Shown: positions 1-10,542 of the stretch, one piece after another
Layout: every line of letters begins with the position of its first letter
How positions within the stretch are numbered: the first letter of the stretch is position 1
Assembly: GCA_037974965.1 (NCBI GenBank)
Contig: JBBPFI010000002.1
Span: 248,001-312,000, forward strand
Length of the DNA stretch: 64,000 bases
Direction of reading: 5' to 3'
From: Dacryopinax spathularia
Lineage: Eukaryota; Basidiomycota; Dacrymycetes; Dacrymycetales; Dacrymycetaceae
Notes under the pieces: generated by a model
Told to the model about the DNA's origin: nothing
Database searches by the model: none
The model's input: only the letters and a program-made list of their open reading frames with translations
Translations under genes and position numbers: made by a program

Positions 1-797
1 CTCCGACTTCTGCTTGCTCTGGAAGCGGGTAGGGCGAGACCGGCAATGGGCGGAAGTACGATTCTGCCTGTTGTGGCACTGAGAGCAGGGCGAGATCCCG
101 CCCTGGAAGGCTGGACGGGATCGAAGTAGCGGGGATGGGCCGGCCAGAAGAGGTGAATATAAGCGTGGCTCCGCCCGCTTCTGCAGGCGATATGAATTGA
201 ACCTACGACTAGAGCGCATCAGAGGTGCATCATCTCAATTATCAAGCAACCAAGACGCACCTGCTCGATCGTATGCGTGCAAGTGACGATCAACGTCCGA
301 CCGCCGTGCTCGGGCTTGGGACCATACCGCGTTCGTACAGGAAAGCCGGAGCAGACGACGACCCGTTCTTGCCCGGCGGGCTCGGCGACGATATGCGCGA
401 TCAGGACCGTGCCGCCATCATCTTCCGCCTTTGATAGATCGACACGCTTGCCCTCTGGAGGTGCAGGCTCGTAAGGCAGATACTCGTCCAGCACCCGCTC
501 TCTGTTCTCCTTGTACTCCCTCAACAGCTTGCCCAGCGGAGTGACGCACGATGAGGACCGCACGCGCTGGAACCGTGAGAGGATGTACTCATCCAGCGCG
601 CTATGGCTGGGCTGCGGATCGCGGGCGGGCGGTGGTGGTGGCGTCGACGGTCCAACGCTTGCACCGGGCGCTTCGGGCACGGGCGGAAGGTTGGGCGGTA
701 AGGCTGAGGATGGCAATGGGATTGCTAGGCGCCGCCTGGACTGCCATCCCAGTGAAGATATGTTTAGTACATTGGATCGTAGTCGTGGTCGATGCAT
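1..797 (-). CDS. Trypsin-like peptidase-fold protein, partial
   Basis: This gene runs off the left edge of the window. The first exon is 797-261 (179 codons), ending in a GTGCGT donor at 260. A possible acceptor (ctgcag) lies near 186, after which the frame could continue to base 1, but that part is not secure. The protein begins with an Arg-rich stretch, then a Pro-rich linker, then a segment with CSGFPV followed about 18 residues later by VTCTHTIEQ. A glycine/phenylalanine strand followed by a T-C-x-H-T motif resembles the region around the catalytic His of chymotrypsin-fold peptidases and of a conserved basidiomycete hypothetical family. Asp and Ser of a triad would lie outside the window, so activity cannot be judged. 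The basic N-terminus could be an organelle presequence, which is inference. Confidence 0.45.
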
Positions 798-1220
798 TCG
801 ACGTAGACGAGGTCGTCGTCGGTGAGGACGCGAGTGTTACTTGGCGTTGCGGGTGGAATCGGCAGTGGGCGGCGCGTTATCTATTGTGCCGAACATTATC
901 CGGGGCAGTTGATGCTAGCACCAGGATGATAATAACATTGGCAGCCATTGATAGGAGTCCCTTTGCAGCTTAACCACAAAGTTATTGGTCTTGAGCTCAT
1001 CCTGGGCAATTGCACATGGTGCAGTCCCGATACAGGAGAAATCGAACACTTTAGAGACACGCACTTTTACTCAGAACTCGCAAAGCCGCATCATTCATAC
1101 AACTACTCTGCTACAATCCTACATTGCTTCTTCTCGTAAACACTTTTTCGTTCATTTCGTAACTCATTATCCTTGCTTTGACCACCTCTCGCCTGCAACA
1201 AGGCCGGGTATATCGGAGAC
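798..1220. other. Intergenic
   Basis: This stretch is upstream of the left-edge gene and downstream of the NYN gene. Small ORFs here have no recognisable domain. I see no repeat or RNA gene. Confidence 0.5.
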
Positions 1221-4200
1221 TCACTCCAACAAGTCCCATCCCCACTCCTCCAAACCCATAACTCTCAATCTTTCCTCAACATCCCGCACCGAGTTCCGAC
1301 CACCAGGCCACTTCTCCTCCTCACTTCCGCTCCCGCTCCCCTCGGCCTTAGCCTCAGCCCGGAGCTCCTCAAGCATCTTCCACCATCCTCTCCCGACACC
1401 TCCATTCGCCCATCCAACCACTTCTACATTCCATCCCATCCTCACCGCTGCCCTCGCGCACCCGACGAAGCCTTCTTCGTTGAACTCCGAGCTCGCAGCG
1501 TCGCCCGTAGCGATCACGAGTGTATTCCGCGCTTTGCTCCGACTGGGCTGAGGACGGGAGAGGATAGACTTGTAGATATGTAATTGGAGCAGCTCGTCCA
1601 CTGCTTGTTCCTTGAACCTCGGCGGTCGGCTGCTTGAGCTGCTTGATCCTCCGACCTGCACAGACGTGGCGGAAGGAGCGAGCAGACTCTGCCTCATCGG
1701 GGTGGCAGGTGCGAGGTCGGTGTCGCTGCTGTCCGCGCCCTGCTTCTGCGTGGACTTGACAGGGACGCCTTTCTTCCTGAATTGTTGCTGCTGCTGTGTC
1801 ACGCTGACAGCTTTGGCCGATTGAGGGCTATTGCCCTTTCCAGACTTGCCCGGCGAAGAACCTTTCGCCCGGCTAGCAGCCTGACTCACCCTCTCGCGCG
1901 CCTTCTGAGGTACGCGCTGGAGGACGCTCACTTCATATCCACAATGCTCGATCGGCTCCAAGCTAGAATAAAGCGGCGAAGAAGCCACCAGGACCCGTTT
2001 GGTGATCGACCGGCCACGCTCGAGAAGGAGGGCAAGAGAGGGGTAAGAGAGCATATGCTTCGGCTTGCCAGAGGGTGTGGAGGGGGATGATTGGGCGTGG
2101 GATGCGTGTGCAGGGTGGGCAGGATGAGAAGGGTGAGACGGAGGAGGGGGGTTGAGCTTGAGCCATTCCAGGAATCCGACCAGAATATTGGAACTGCCCC
2201 TCCGTCAGATCCGCGCGTCTTACATTGTCACTGGAAAGCACGTACTGATCAATGAACACATGCACCTCCCCTCCCTCCGCCTCGTCCTCATCCTCATCCT
2301 CCACCGGCTGAGTTGCCCACCGGCGGGTAAAGTGCTCCGTCTCCCTGATCCTGCGCTCCAGGAGCTCCCTCTCACTAGGGAACTCGATCATCAGCTTCTG
2401 GCAGAGCTTCATCAGCCTCTCCGGAGGAGCTAGGGAGGGAAGGGGGAGGAGGGCGGGAAGGATGTCTTGCGCGTGCTTCTTCACCGGGAATGCGGAAGTC
2501 GCGGTGGGCTTCGTCGCTGGCTGCAATGCTTGTTGCGCAGGTGGAGTCGTCTGAGTCGTCTGTCGGAAGACTTGAGTAGAAACCTGAGCGCGCTGCTGAA
2601 CCCTCATAGCCTGCGCCTGGGTCTGCGGCCCGATAAATGGCGGCACCGGCAACGGCCTTTGCTCAACAGCAGCAGTAGGGAGAAGGATCTTGACCGGCGT
2701 CTTTGGCGTCTCACTCGCCCTCCGTGTGGCCTGGTAGGACTCCGCCCCGGGTCCAGCAAGGAAGGGAGGGACATGAGCGAGAGTAGTGGGGAATGAGTAG
2801 GAGGAAGATGGGACAAGCGTCTCGCCGTCCATCTCCCCTTCGCCTTCTCCTTCGCCTTCCTCGTCCCAGGACCCGTCGACGTCGATCTCCACTTCGTCGG
2901 GCGACGTTTCGTCCAATATACTCCCCGCCCTCGCGCCCTGCAGGACCACTCCAACCCCGGCATGCCGAACAAGGTCGTCCAACAAGGCCCGCCTCTTAGA
3001 ATCCGAATCACTGCCCGTTCCCGTCCCCGTTGCTCCACCCAAAGTAGGCGACGAATACCCGAACCCAGTCGCTTGGGGAGGGATATATGCCTCGGTAGGG
3101 TTGTACAGCGGTCCTAACCACCCCCCCAACCCAGGGAGGGGAGGGACAGCAGCGGGAGGGCGGGAGAGCCTGTTCCCGGGATGGGCGAGTTCTCGCAGCG
3201 GACGGGTTTGAGAGTGCAGGTATGCGAGAACGGACTGGAAGTCGCCCAGTTCTTGGGGATCGGAGGAGGAGGAGTCGTTTGCTCCTCCGCCTGCGGTGGT
3301 GGTTTCGGTCTGCTGCCAGTTGTTGGGCATGGGTTGGGGCCATTGCTGATGCTGAGGATGCTGGTATGGTTGCTGTGCGGCAGCATAGGGGTTATCGCTC
3401 GCCCTGTATGCTTGCGCGTATCCTGCCGCAGGGAGAGCAGTAGGCGTCACCCCCCTCCCCTCGCCCTCACCCTCGCCCTCGCCCTCACGTCCAACCACCG
3501 TCTCCCTCCCCCTTTCCCAGTCACGCGAGAAAGGCGCCGGGCTCGGAAGGGGCATAAAGGCGTTCAAGACCGGACTCGGATCCTCACTTCCCGTCCCAGA
3601 GCCAGAGCCAGAACTGTCAGAGCTGTTGGCGCCTCGTTCGGACGGGGCGAGGTAGATGTCCTTCAGTGGGCCGGACCAGACGGTCGAGAGTTCTGCTTCT
3701 GAGTTTGGCGAGGGTGGGGAGGATGATTCCGAGTCTTCTTCTTCTTCTTCTTCTTCTTCCTCCTCCTCTTCGTCGTCCTCGTTGTCCTCGTCGGATTGGG
3801 AGTGACTAGGAATGAACCGGCCGCCCGCTGATCCGAATCTAGTGTCACCCGTGACGGGCGAACCGCCCCTAGGAGTCCCGCCCCTCGTCTGCTCCCCCCT
3901 GACCCTCGCAGCACCAGGATGAAGCGCGTGCAGCGCCGAAAGTACATTGCTGAAATCCCCCAGTCCGGCTGCAAGGTTATGCGCAGGCGAGGGAATGGGA
4001 GAGTGAGCGAACGAAGAGGACTGGGATGCCGCGGGCGAAAGGGAGAGTGAGAGGAGGGTCGGGTTGGACGAGACGTGCGAGGTCTGCGAGTTGGTCGAGT
4101 TGGCGGTTGTCTTGCTCGTGTTGGTGAGCTTGCTCGTGTTGCTCAGGTTGGTCTGGATCGATCGGTGTGTCCCGTGGGAGTTGGTCGAGTTGTGCGAAGA

Positions 4201-4401
4201 GGCGCGTTGGTGCGTCCCTTGCTGGGCCTGAGAGACAGGTGGGACAGCCTGGTACTGCTGCTGCTGCTGCTGTACTGGCTGCTGCTGGGAAGGGCGATGC
4301 TGTGTAGGCTGAGCATACTGCTGGCTCGGCTGAATGGGCTGATAGGTCGTATGCTGGGGGAAGGACGATGGTGGATAGGACGGAGGGTATGGAGGTGCCA
4401 T
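1221..4401 (-). CDS. NYN-domain (PIN-like RNase fold) protein with long disordered N-terminus
   Basis: Exons are 4401-2246 and 2193-1221, joined across a 52-nt intron (GTACGT...CAG, phase 2), giving 1042 aa. Residues 1 to about 700 are low complexity: Q/P/S/T-rich, with a long acidic Glu run encoded by a GAA/GAG repeat near 3738-3775. The folded part starts at VHVFIDHSNILVGFLEW (about 713 on), where splicing creates the FIDHSN motif. It resumes near LLLERGRSITKRVLVAS and ends with VIATGDAASSEFN (about 946-957) and GWNVEVVGW. Two acidic positions, in FIDHSN and ATGD, match the metal-binding Asp residues of NYN/LabA-like ribonucleases. NYN proteins typically cleave or bind RNA. The target here is unknown. 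An insertion of about 110 residues, rich in Q and S, sits between the two NYN halves. The start is the first Met of the open frame. Confidence 0.8.
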
Positions 4402-6241
4402 CCTGAGCGACGTATGCTGTGTCGTGTGCGCCAGTCTCGAACGCGATAGCTCCCCTCAGTGGTTGGGTGGCTTATGGGGGTCGTCGTCTGGCACGATATC
4501 AATGTTGAACGGACAGGCAGAGGTAACGGATGGAGAGGTATATAACGTCCCCCGAGTCTCCGAGTCTCGACGTCGTCCGGAAGTCTACTTGCCAAGGCGA
4601 GGATGCGGTGGGGTCGTCCTCGAGCGGCGCTAGTCGCTCAACGCCCGCACGAGCCAAGTGGTATATCTTCAATCTTCAGCTCAACGTGGCCTCCCCGCTC
4701 CAGCTCCGTGGTCGATCTCGAACAAATTCAGCGAGCAACCGCAAGCAGGACGGAAGAGCGGAGATGAGGGATGACAGAACAAGAGACGAACGAGAGAGGG
4801 TGTGTGAACGAGAGTCCTGTCCTAGTCACGCCCCCTCCTGCTGTCCGACCGTCGAACCGTCCGACCGTACTACTTCCCGGTCCGTTCTTCCTGCCAGTCC
4901 CAACGAGGACGCTGTTCTCTGACCTCGGGTTCGGTTGGGGTTACGAGCGCTCAATCTCCGAGCCGTTTGCTTCTTCCGCCCGAAGTCAATGTCAAAGGTT
5001 GACAGATGAGAGAAAGACGGGGAGTGTGTGGTGTACGGCTGCCAAGATGCAAGAGAGACAACGTGCGTCGGTCGAGCCCTGCGGGTCGTGTGCTCCAGTC
5101 GTGGTACTCAGGCTCCTGCCGTCCGACTGCTGGCAGTAATGCGGCAATGTCGGAGTGAAGATCTTCAAACCCAAAGACTGCAGGCAAATAGGCGTGTTGT
5201 AAGCCCCGTCGACAGGCGTTGGGATAGGAAGTAGGAAAGGGCGGTCTGAGAGCTGGTTGTTGCGTGTGTGCCTCGAGGCGTACGCACGCGTGCGGCGCGC
5301 CCGTAAATCGCCAGAAGCCCACTTCCACTTCCGAGTCAGGGACCCTTTGGGATCGGGCGACGTCAGTCATAGCACGTCAGTCGAAGAACGCGGAGGGAGG
5401 GGAATCGCCGATGTGTCTTACAGCCGACACGGTCCGCAGCCTGGTAGGGAAAGGACAATCGGCGCAGCTTGTATCTAGGCGCACTATTGAAATGGTTTGA
5501 ATCAAGTGGGTTTTGGCGATCTGATATACATAGTGGTCAAGTTGGCCATCAAGTGAGTATTACTTTGTCGCGGCGGGAAGGGCAGTCGTTGGTGTGAGAT
5601 GTGACAACCCAAAGAAGGGAATCCCACCGAATTCTCAGCACCGCCACCAAGTTGATGGCAAAACTCGAGCGACCGCGTCCAAGGACATCTTCCTCCTTCA
5701 CTCAACGACCTCCCACTTTCCCCTCTCACGTCCGACATTTCCACTCCCTCTTCGCGCCCAACCGGGGGGGCACGGCTCCCTCCTCCTCCTCCTCCGAGAC
5801 GATGTAATATCCCCTGCCTAGGGAATATCTCGCCCTTCATTGGCCAATCAGACTGTACAGTAGGTAAGCCAAAAGTCAAACCTTTCGTCGTTTCCACGCA
5901 TTTGTGTTCCTGTATGATGAGCAACACCTTCACAACTTCATGGTTTGGACGACCCACCCGGGAGCTACTGAGGAAGTGCTCGCCGGGGCATGAGATGCAC
6001 GATTAATCTTCTCGCTGACTTCTTTCTTCTCCCTCTCCCCTCTGCTGTCGAGAGAACTGGACGCTGACATCTGGTTGAAGTAGGTCTGGTCGTTAGTTCA
6101 TAGATGGATGTGGTGTCTAGGTTACATAATGGACGTGTCTTGGCTCAGACTATGGAAACTCGCGTGCGTGTCTCCGGTGAAAGATGCGCGAAGAGCGGCG
6201 CATATGCGTGTATGCGCATACTCTCACGCATCGTCCCCCTC
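4402..6241. other. Intergenic, no convincing gene
   Basis: This is 1.8 kb between the start of the NYN gene and the 3' end of the hydrolase gene. Open frames of 60-150 codons exist on both strands but none shows a domain, a splice-linked continuation or a paralog in the window. A TATATA-like element lies near 4539-4545, about 140 bp upstream of the NYN start. The palindrome TATGCGCATA occurs at 6211-6220. Confidence 0.45.
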
Positions 6242-7708
6242 CTACCTCCACCGACTCACAAAATCCCGCACGGCCTCCCAATACCCCGGCTGTGCACACG
6301 TATCATTATGCGTCCCGCCCTCACACTCCCACCACACTCTCCTCTCACCATTCCCTTTTCCCGAGTTCCCATCTCCAGCCGCTTGCGCCCTCACTCCCCC
6401 CTTAGCACCTCCTTCCTCCTCCCCCTTCTCCTGGACTCCCTCGGCTGACACCGGCTCGCCAGATGCCTCACAAGCCAACTCGAACAACCGTCTCATATGT
6501 GTTGGGTGCACCAGCTCGTCTCTCTTCCCGGCTAGGAACAGCATTGGTGTTGAGGGCGGGATGGATCGAATACGGGTCTCGCTGTCCCATGTTTGGTGGC
6601 AGAGGAACGAGACGGGTTGGAGGAGTGGGAGGACGGTCGGGATGAGTTTTGGCTGCGGGGTGGTCAATCAGCATCGACGTATCTCCTGCAAGCGAACGGG
6701 CGCGGGGGAAACGTACGATGGAGAGGAACGTATTCTCTACTATGACTGCGTGGATCAACTCTGGATAGCGCGATGCCAGGTCGATCGCCACTGCCCCGCC
6801 TAGGCTCTGGCCGTAGAGGAAGATCTTCGTCTCCTTCAGAACTGGGTGGGCGAGGATATATTGCATAGCTGTATCGGCGTCGATGCGTATGCCTGCCGGG
6901 CTTGTCAGCTGCGCCGCAAAGCGGAAAGGAGGGACGGGGGGGGGGGGGGGGGGGGAGACGGACCTTTCTCGCTCGGCGTCCCTTCGCTCAGCCCATACCC
7001 GCGGTAGGAGAGCATAAATATGTTACACTTCATCTTCTGGTAGAAGATGCGTGCGAGCGGTAAGCGATGTCTAAGAAGTCATGGTCAGTCAGGCTGTAGA
7101 ACCAGGAGGAGAGGTGAATGAGACGCACCCCATATTGCCCGCATTCGCATGCAGCAGAAACACCGTCGGTCGGCGTTTTGCCCTCGCTTCCTACCCCACC
7201 GAGTCAACACCAGCTTCGGAGCCCGCGTTCGGGAGAGTGGTGAGGGAGGAAAAGGCAACGCACCGAATACTCTTCCTTCTCGTCCTGCTCTCCGTACCCG
7301 TTTAGCATCACGTATGCCTTGAGCTTCACCCCGTCTGGCGTGAGGAGGTCGACATCGTCGTATGGGATCCCGAACTGGCTCGGATTCGGCACGACTATCA
7401 CAACCATATCAGCCCGCTTCTCCAATAATACTCCCCCTTTACCCCGCACGGTCGAGGGAGTGGACGAGCGGGGCGAGGAGGACGGAAGGCGTACCGGTGC
7501 GAGAACCTTGCGGGACATTACTAGGATATATCAGCGCGCTCTGGCCATAATACAGCGCTCCCAGCGTCCCGCCAACCATGACGAGAGCCGTGCCAAAGCT
7601 CGTCTACCTTCCCCTGTCAGAAAATCGCGCATACATGAGCCCCTTCGGGATGAGGCGCACCTTCGCCAGGGTGGAAAGCGACGGCAAGTACTGCTCGAAG
7701 CCGACCAT
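6242..7708 (-). CDS. Alpha/beta hydrolase, Bem46/ABHD13-like
   Basis: Seven exons (7708-7661, 7603-7495, 7394-7264, 7190-7129, 7070-6964, 6892-6717, 6652-6242) give 347 aa, the usual size for Bem46/ABHD13 proteins. Every junction has GT-AG ends and keeps frame. Near the N-terminus is a hydrophobic stretch (VMVGGTLGALYYGQSALIY, about 24-42) typical of the signal anchor of this family. It is followed by YPSNVPQGSRT and the LLTPDGVKLKAYV strand. HANAGNMGHRL contributes the oxyanion region and SYRGYGLSEG follows. The nucleophile is in GQSLGG (Ser182), the acid in GKRDELVHP (Asp256) and the base in GGTHND (His326), so the triad is complete. Family members are membrane-associated serine hydrolases whose substrates are poorly known. 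In fungi they have been linked to cell polarity. Intron 5 carries a 20-nt G run (plus strand). Confidence 0.88.
6936..6955. repeat. Poly-G run of 20
   Basis: Twenty consecutive G on plus, which is poly-C on the coding strand, lie inside the fifth intron of the hydrolase gene close to its donor. Length is easily mis-assembled in such runs. Confidence 0.9.
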
Positions 7709-8325
7709 AACTCCTTTTCTCTAGAGGTTGGGTGCTGGCACTGTGCGGGGACTGGAGGGCTCTGATGCAGGACTTGGGAGGGTTGCGCTATTAATGGTGC
7801 GGTATTGCTGGACGGGATGGTGAGCTGTTCACGCAGTCGGCGATGCTGCGCTAGGGTTGTGGTCGGCGTCTAATTATGGGCTGGGACGGTGTGGGGAAGT
7901 GACGGCGGTCTTTGATTCCGACCACTTTGATATCAATGTCAACACTTATTAGTGCCTTCGACTCGCATATAATGCTATATTCACAGTGTGAAGTGACAGT
8001 GACTCTATCGTCTTGTACAAGGGCTAGCATGAGAGGGTGCTACTGTGAGAAAATGTGCAACTATGTACGTCGGCGGTGTCACTGGCGCGGTGAGAATGTG
8101 GAGATGATGCGGGTTGGTCACAGCTTGGCCCCCAAGCAAGCGCTGCTCAATCCATCTCTAATCGGCCCTCTCAGTTGAAAGAGAGATTTGGCTCGCACGT
8201 TATTGGCGATAGACATCAGTCGGTTTATTCGGCCCCAGACGATATCCCAATGGTAGTCACTAGAGGACATCAGTAACGTGACTCGCACAATAGAAAGCTG
8301 GCAGCATCGCCATCCTACGCACTCT
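7709..8325. other. Intergenic
   Basis: Upstream region of the hydrolase gene and 3' flank of the next F-box gene. The part around 7920-8060 is less GC-rich. I see no gene. Confidence 0.5.
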
Positions 8326-9661
8326 TCAAGCGGGTTTAGTTCGAGACAGCCTCATCCCATTCATGTCCAGCAACGCAATCCCACGTTCGAGCTCGAGGCT
8401 TCTGGCCAATTTCGTCCAAGCGCCCACGGTAGACGCCTCAGCTTCGTCGATCATGTTTTCCCACGAGAAACGTGGAAGGCTGATAAACTGCAGGGGGACC
8501 TCTTCATCGGCAGCCCACTTGCTCTTGAGAAGCACGAGATCCGCGCAGTGCCCCGGAGTTACACCGGAGAGATACAAACGCTTGCAAGTAGAAGGAAGAG
8601 ACCGAAGCTGTGTTCTGGAGATGTCTGCGCGGGACCGATCTGCGCTTATGTAGATTTGCTGCAAGACAGGCAGCGACTTTTCCGGAAGACGCACGAGGAG
8701 GTTGTGCAACCACAGCTCCAGCATTGTGTTTCCATGATAGCGTAGGAATCCTTTAGCTTCCAGTATCTCGAGGCCTTCTTCGTCCAGGCTGCATGTAAGC
8801 AAACGTAGCTTCTTCAGTACGGGAAAGCGACATCGCGAAAGGTAAGATAGGTGGTCGTGGCGGCTTTCAGATGTTCTTATCGTCAGATCGCGTAGTATGG
8901 GAAGCTCCAAGAGTCCGCCGTGTGCAGCCGATGAGTCCACTGGCCAGTCGACAATGTCCCAGCTCAAAGAAAGCGATCGCAGCAGCTTGAGTCTGGAAAG
9001 CCCTCTTAAGGTGCGCTGACCATTTTCGCCGTCTGCAATATTAACATCTAACCCTTGTAAGGTCTCAGAGCATCTTGTCGCGAGAAGATCGATCTCCCGG
9101 AAGCTGCAGTCACGGATGCCGCACACAGTAACGAGATCGGATGCTTGAGAAAGAAGAATTATCGAATCTCTGTTGTTGTAGCTGTACCAGGCGTTCGGAT
9201 TGAACGAAATATGGCGAATCGAAGGGGCTGGGGGACCCGATAGTCCCAGACAACTGATCAGGGTGGTTGTCTTATCGCAATCGTATACCCGCAACGAGCG
9301 ATATAACAGATCGCCAACAATATCCTAGACAAGTACTATGTTAGCGCTACGAGTGGATCCTCGTCGTGCGTAAACGGCGTACCTTCCATTCTCTACAGAC
9401 CAACATGCACACCAACAACGGATGCACCTCCGAAAGGTGAGTTTCGTGGAATTCGTCCACCTCGATGACCTCGAATATCATACGCAGGATATCGTGGCTC
9501 AATCTTCTCTTCTTTTTGAGCTCGCTCGATGCTATCTTTTGGAGCAACGAGTGGGTCATTTCGTGAGATGAGAAATTAGGCGAGGGATGCGGATGCTGCA
9601 AGATGGTGGAAGGGGCAAAAGACGCGTCCCTCGGCTCTCCTACTTCCGCGCGACGCGTCAT
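8326..9661 (-). CDS. F-box protein (family 1 of this window)
   Basis: Two exons, 9661-9383 and 9324-8326, with a 58-nt phase-0 intron (GTACGC...TAG) give 425 aa. The F-box-like region is LSHDILRMIFEVIEVDEF through HPLLVCMLVCREWK, and the intron falls directly after the WK codons. The second exon opens with DIVGDLLYRSLRVYD and is leucine-rich without regular LRR spacing. It ends with the family signature W-x-x-x-A-R-S-L ... GIALLDMNG. F-box proteins bring substrates to SCF ubiquitin ligases. The substrate is unknown. Two other genes in the window (17820-19077 and 21685-22926) share the intron position and the C-terminal signature, so the three form a local lineage-specific family. Confidence 0.8.
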
Positions 9662-10542
9662 GTTGACTAAAACACTATCAGATTATTGGATAGATCAGAT
9701 CTGAAGCTCCGCAAAGTTTCATGCACCTAGGGAGGATTCAAGAACGAAACGCGGCTACTCCCAACGTTGACGAGAGTCGACCCTGCGACAAGAAACGGAC
9801 AAGGCCGGGTCGATTTAGACCTTGTCACAGAACATTGGACCACCAATGGATACTTACATCCTGGCTCATCCACAAGCTTTATAAGTACAGCAGGAGCTGT
9901 ACAGATACAGAGTTCTCGGCTGGGGAGCGGGATTGGGAAACTCGGGCGTCGGGGTGGGGTACACAGGTTCGGAGTCAAGCGAACGCAATGTTTCGGGCCG
10001 AGCAGCAAACAACCCAATCGACAATTGTGCTAGATCCCTCCCAGCAGCGGTGCGACACTGCGAAGTGCAAGCGTTCTCAGCTCCGCGTAAAACCAAGCTG
10101 GATTCCAATGTTCTCAAATCGTCTTCAGCAAGCAATACGTCACTCATGACCGAACCGAACCGAGCCGAGACAAAGCGCATATAAGCAGGTAGCCAACAAG
10201 GAGAGACGGGCATCACGGATGATATAGGATTGAGACGTTCGATAGTAAAGCAAAGAAGAAGAAAGCGAGTAAGGAAACGTAATGTGAACGAGAGAGTCAG
10301 TTGGGCATCACGGAAAGAGGGGTAACCGTTAGTTAGTCAAGAGAGGGAAAGGGAAGGAGATCATCATCAGAGAGTGAAATGAAATGCCACACCACGCGGT
10401 ATGAGCGTAATCCTCGGTCATCTGCTACGACTGCTAGTGATCAATAGCTTGGTATGCGTATCTCGAATGTCGTCTGGTCGTCCGGTCGTCAGAAAGAGCA
10501 GCAATATGCTTTTGCTCACCCTGCAACAAAACAAAAGACTCC
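9662..10542. other. Intergenic
   Basis: This is 880 bp between the F-box start and the end of the FHA-RING gene. Overlapping small ORFs on both strands between 9721 and 10216 have no support. An alternative last exon of the FHA-RING transcript may extend to about 10516. Confidence 0.45.

Noticed and set aside
3738-3775. GAA/GAG trinucleotide run as an independent repeat feature
   Set aside because: It is in frame and codes the acidic Glu run of the NYN protein, so it is described there.
5502-5957. 151-codon minus ORF between the NYN and hydrolase genes
   Set aside because: No domain, Gly/Arg-rich composition typical of antisense or intergenic GC-rich DNA, and no splice-linked partner.
9721-10216. 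Overlapping ORFs on both strands upstream of the F-box gene
   Set aside because: Mutually overlapping, no domain and no paralog; probably chance open frames.
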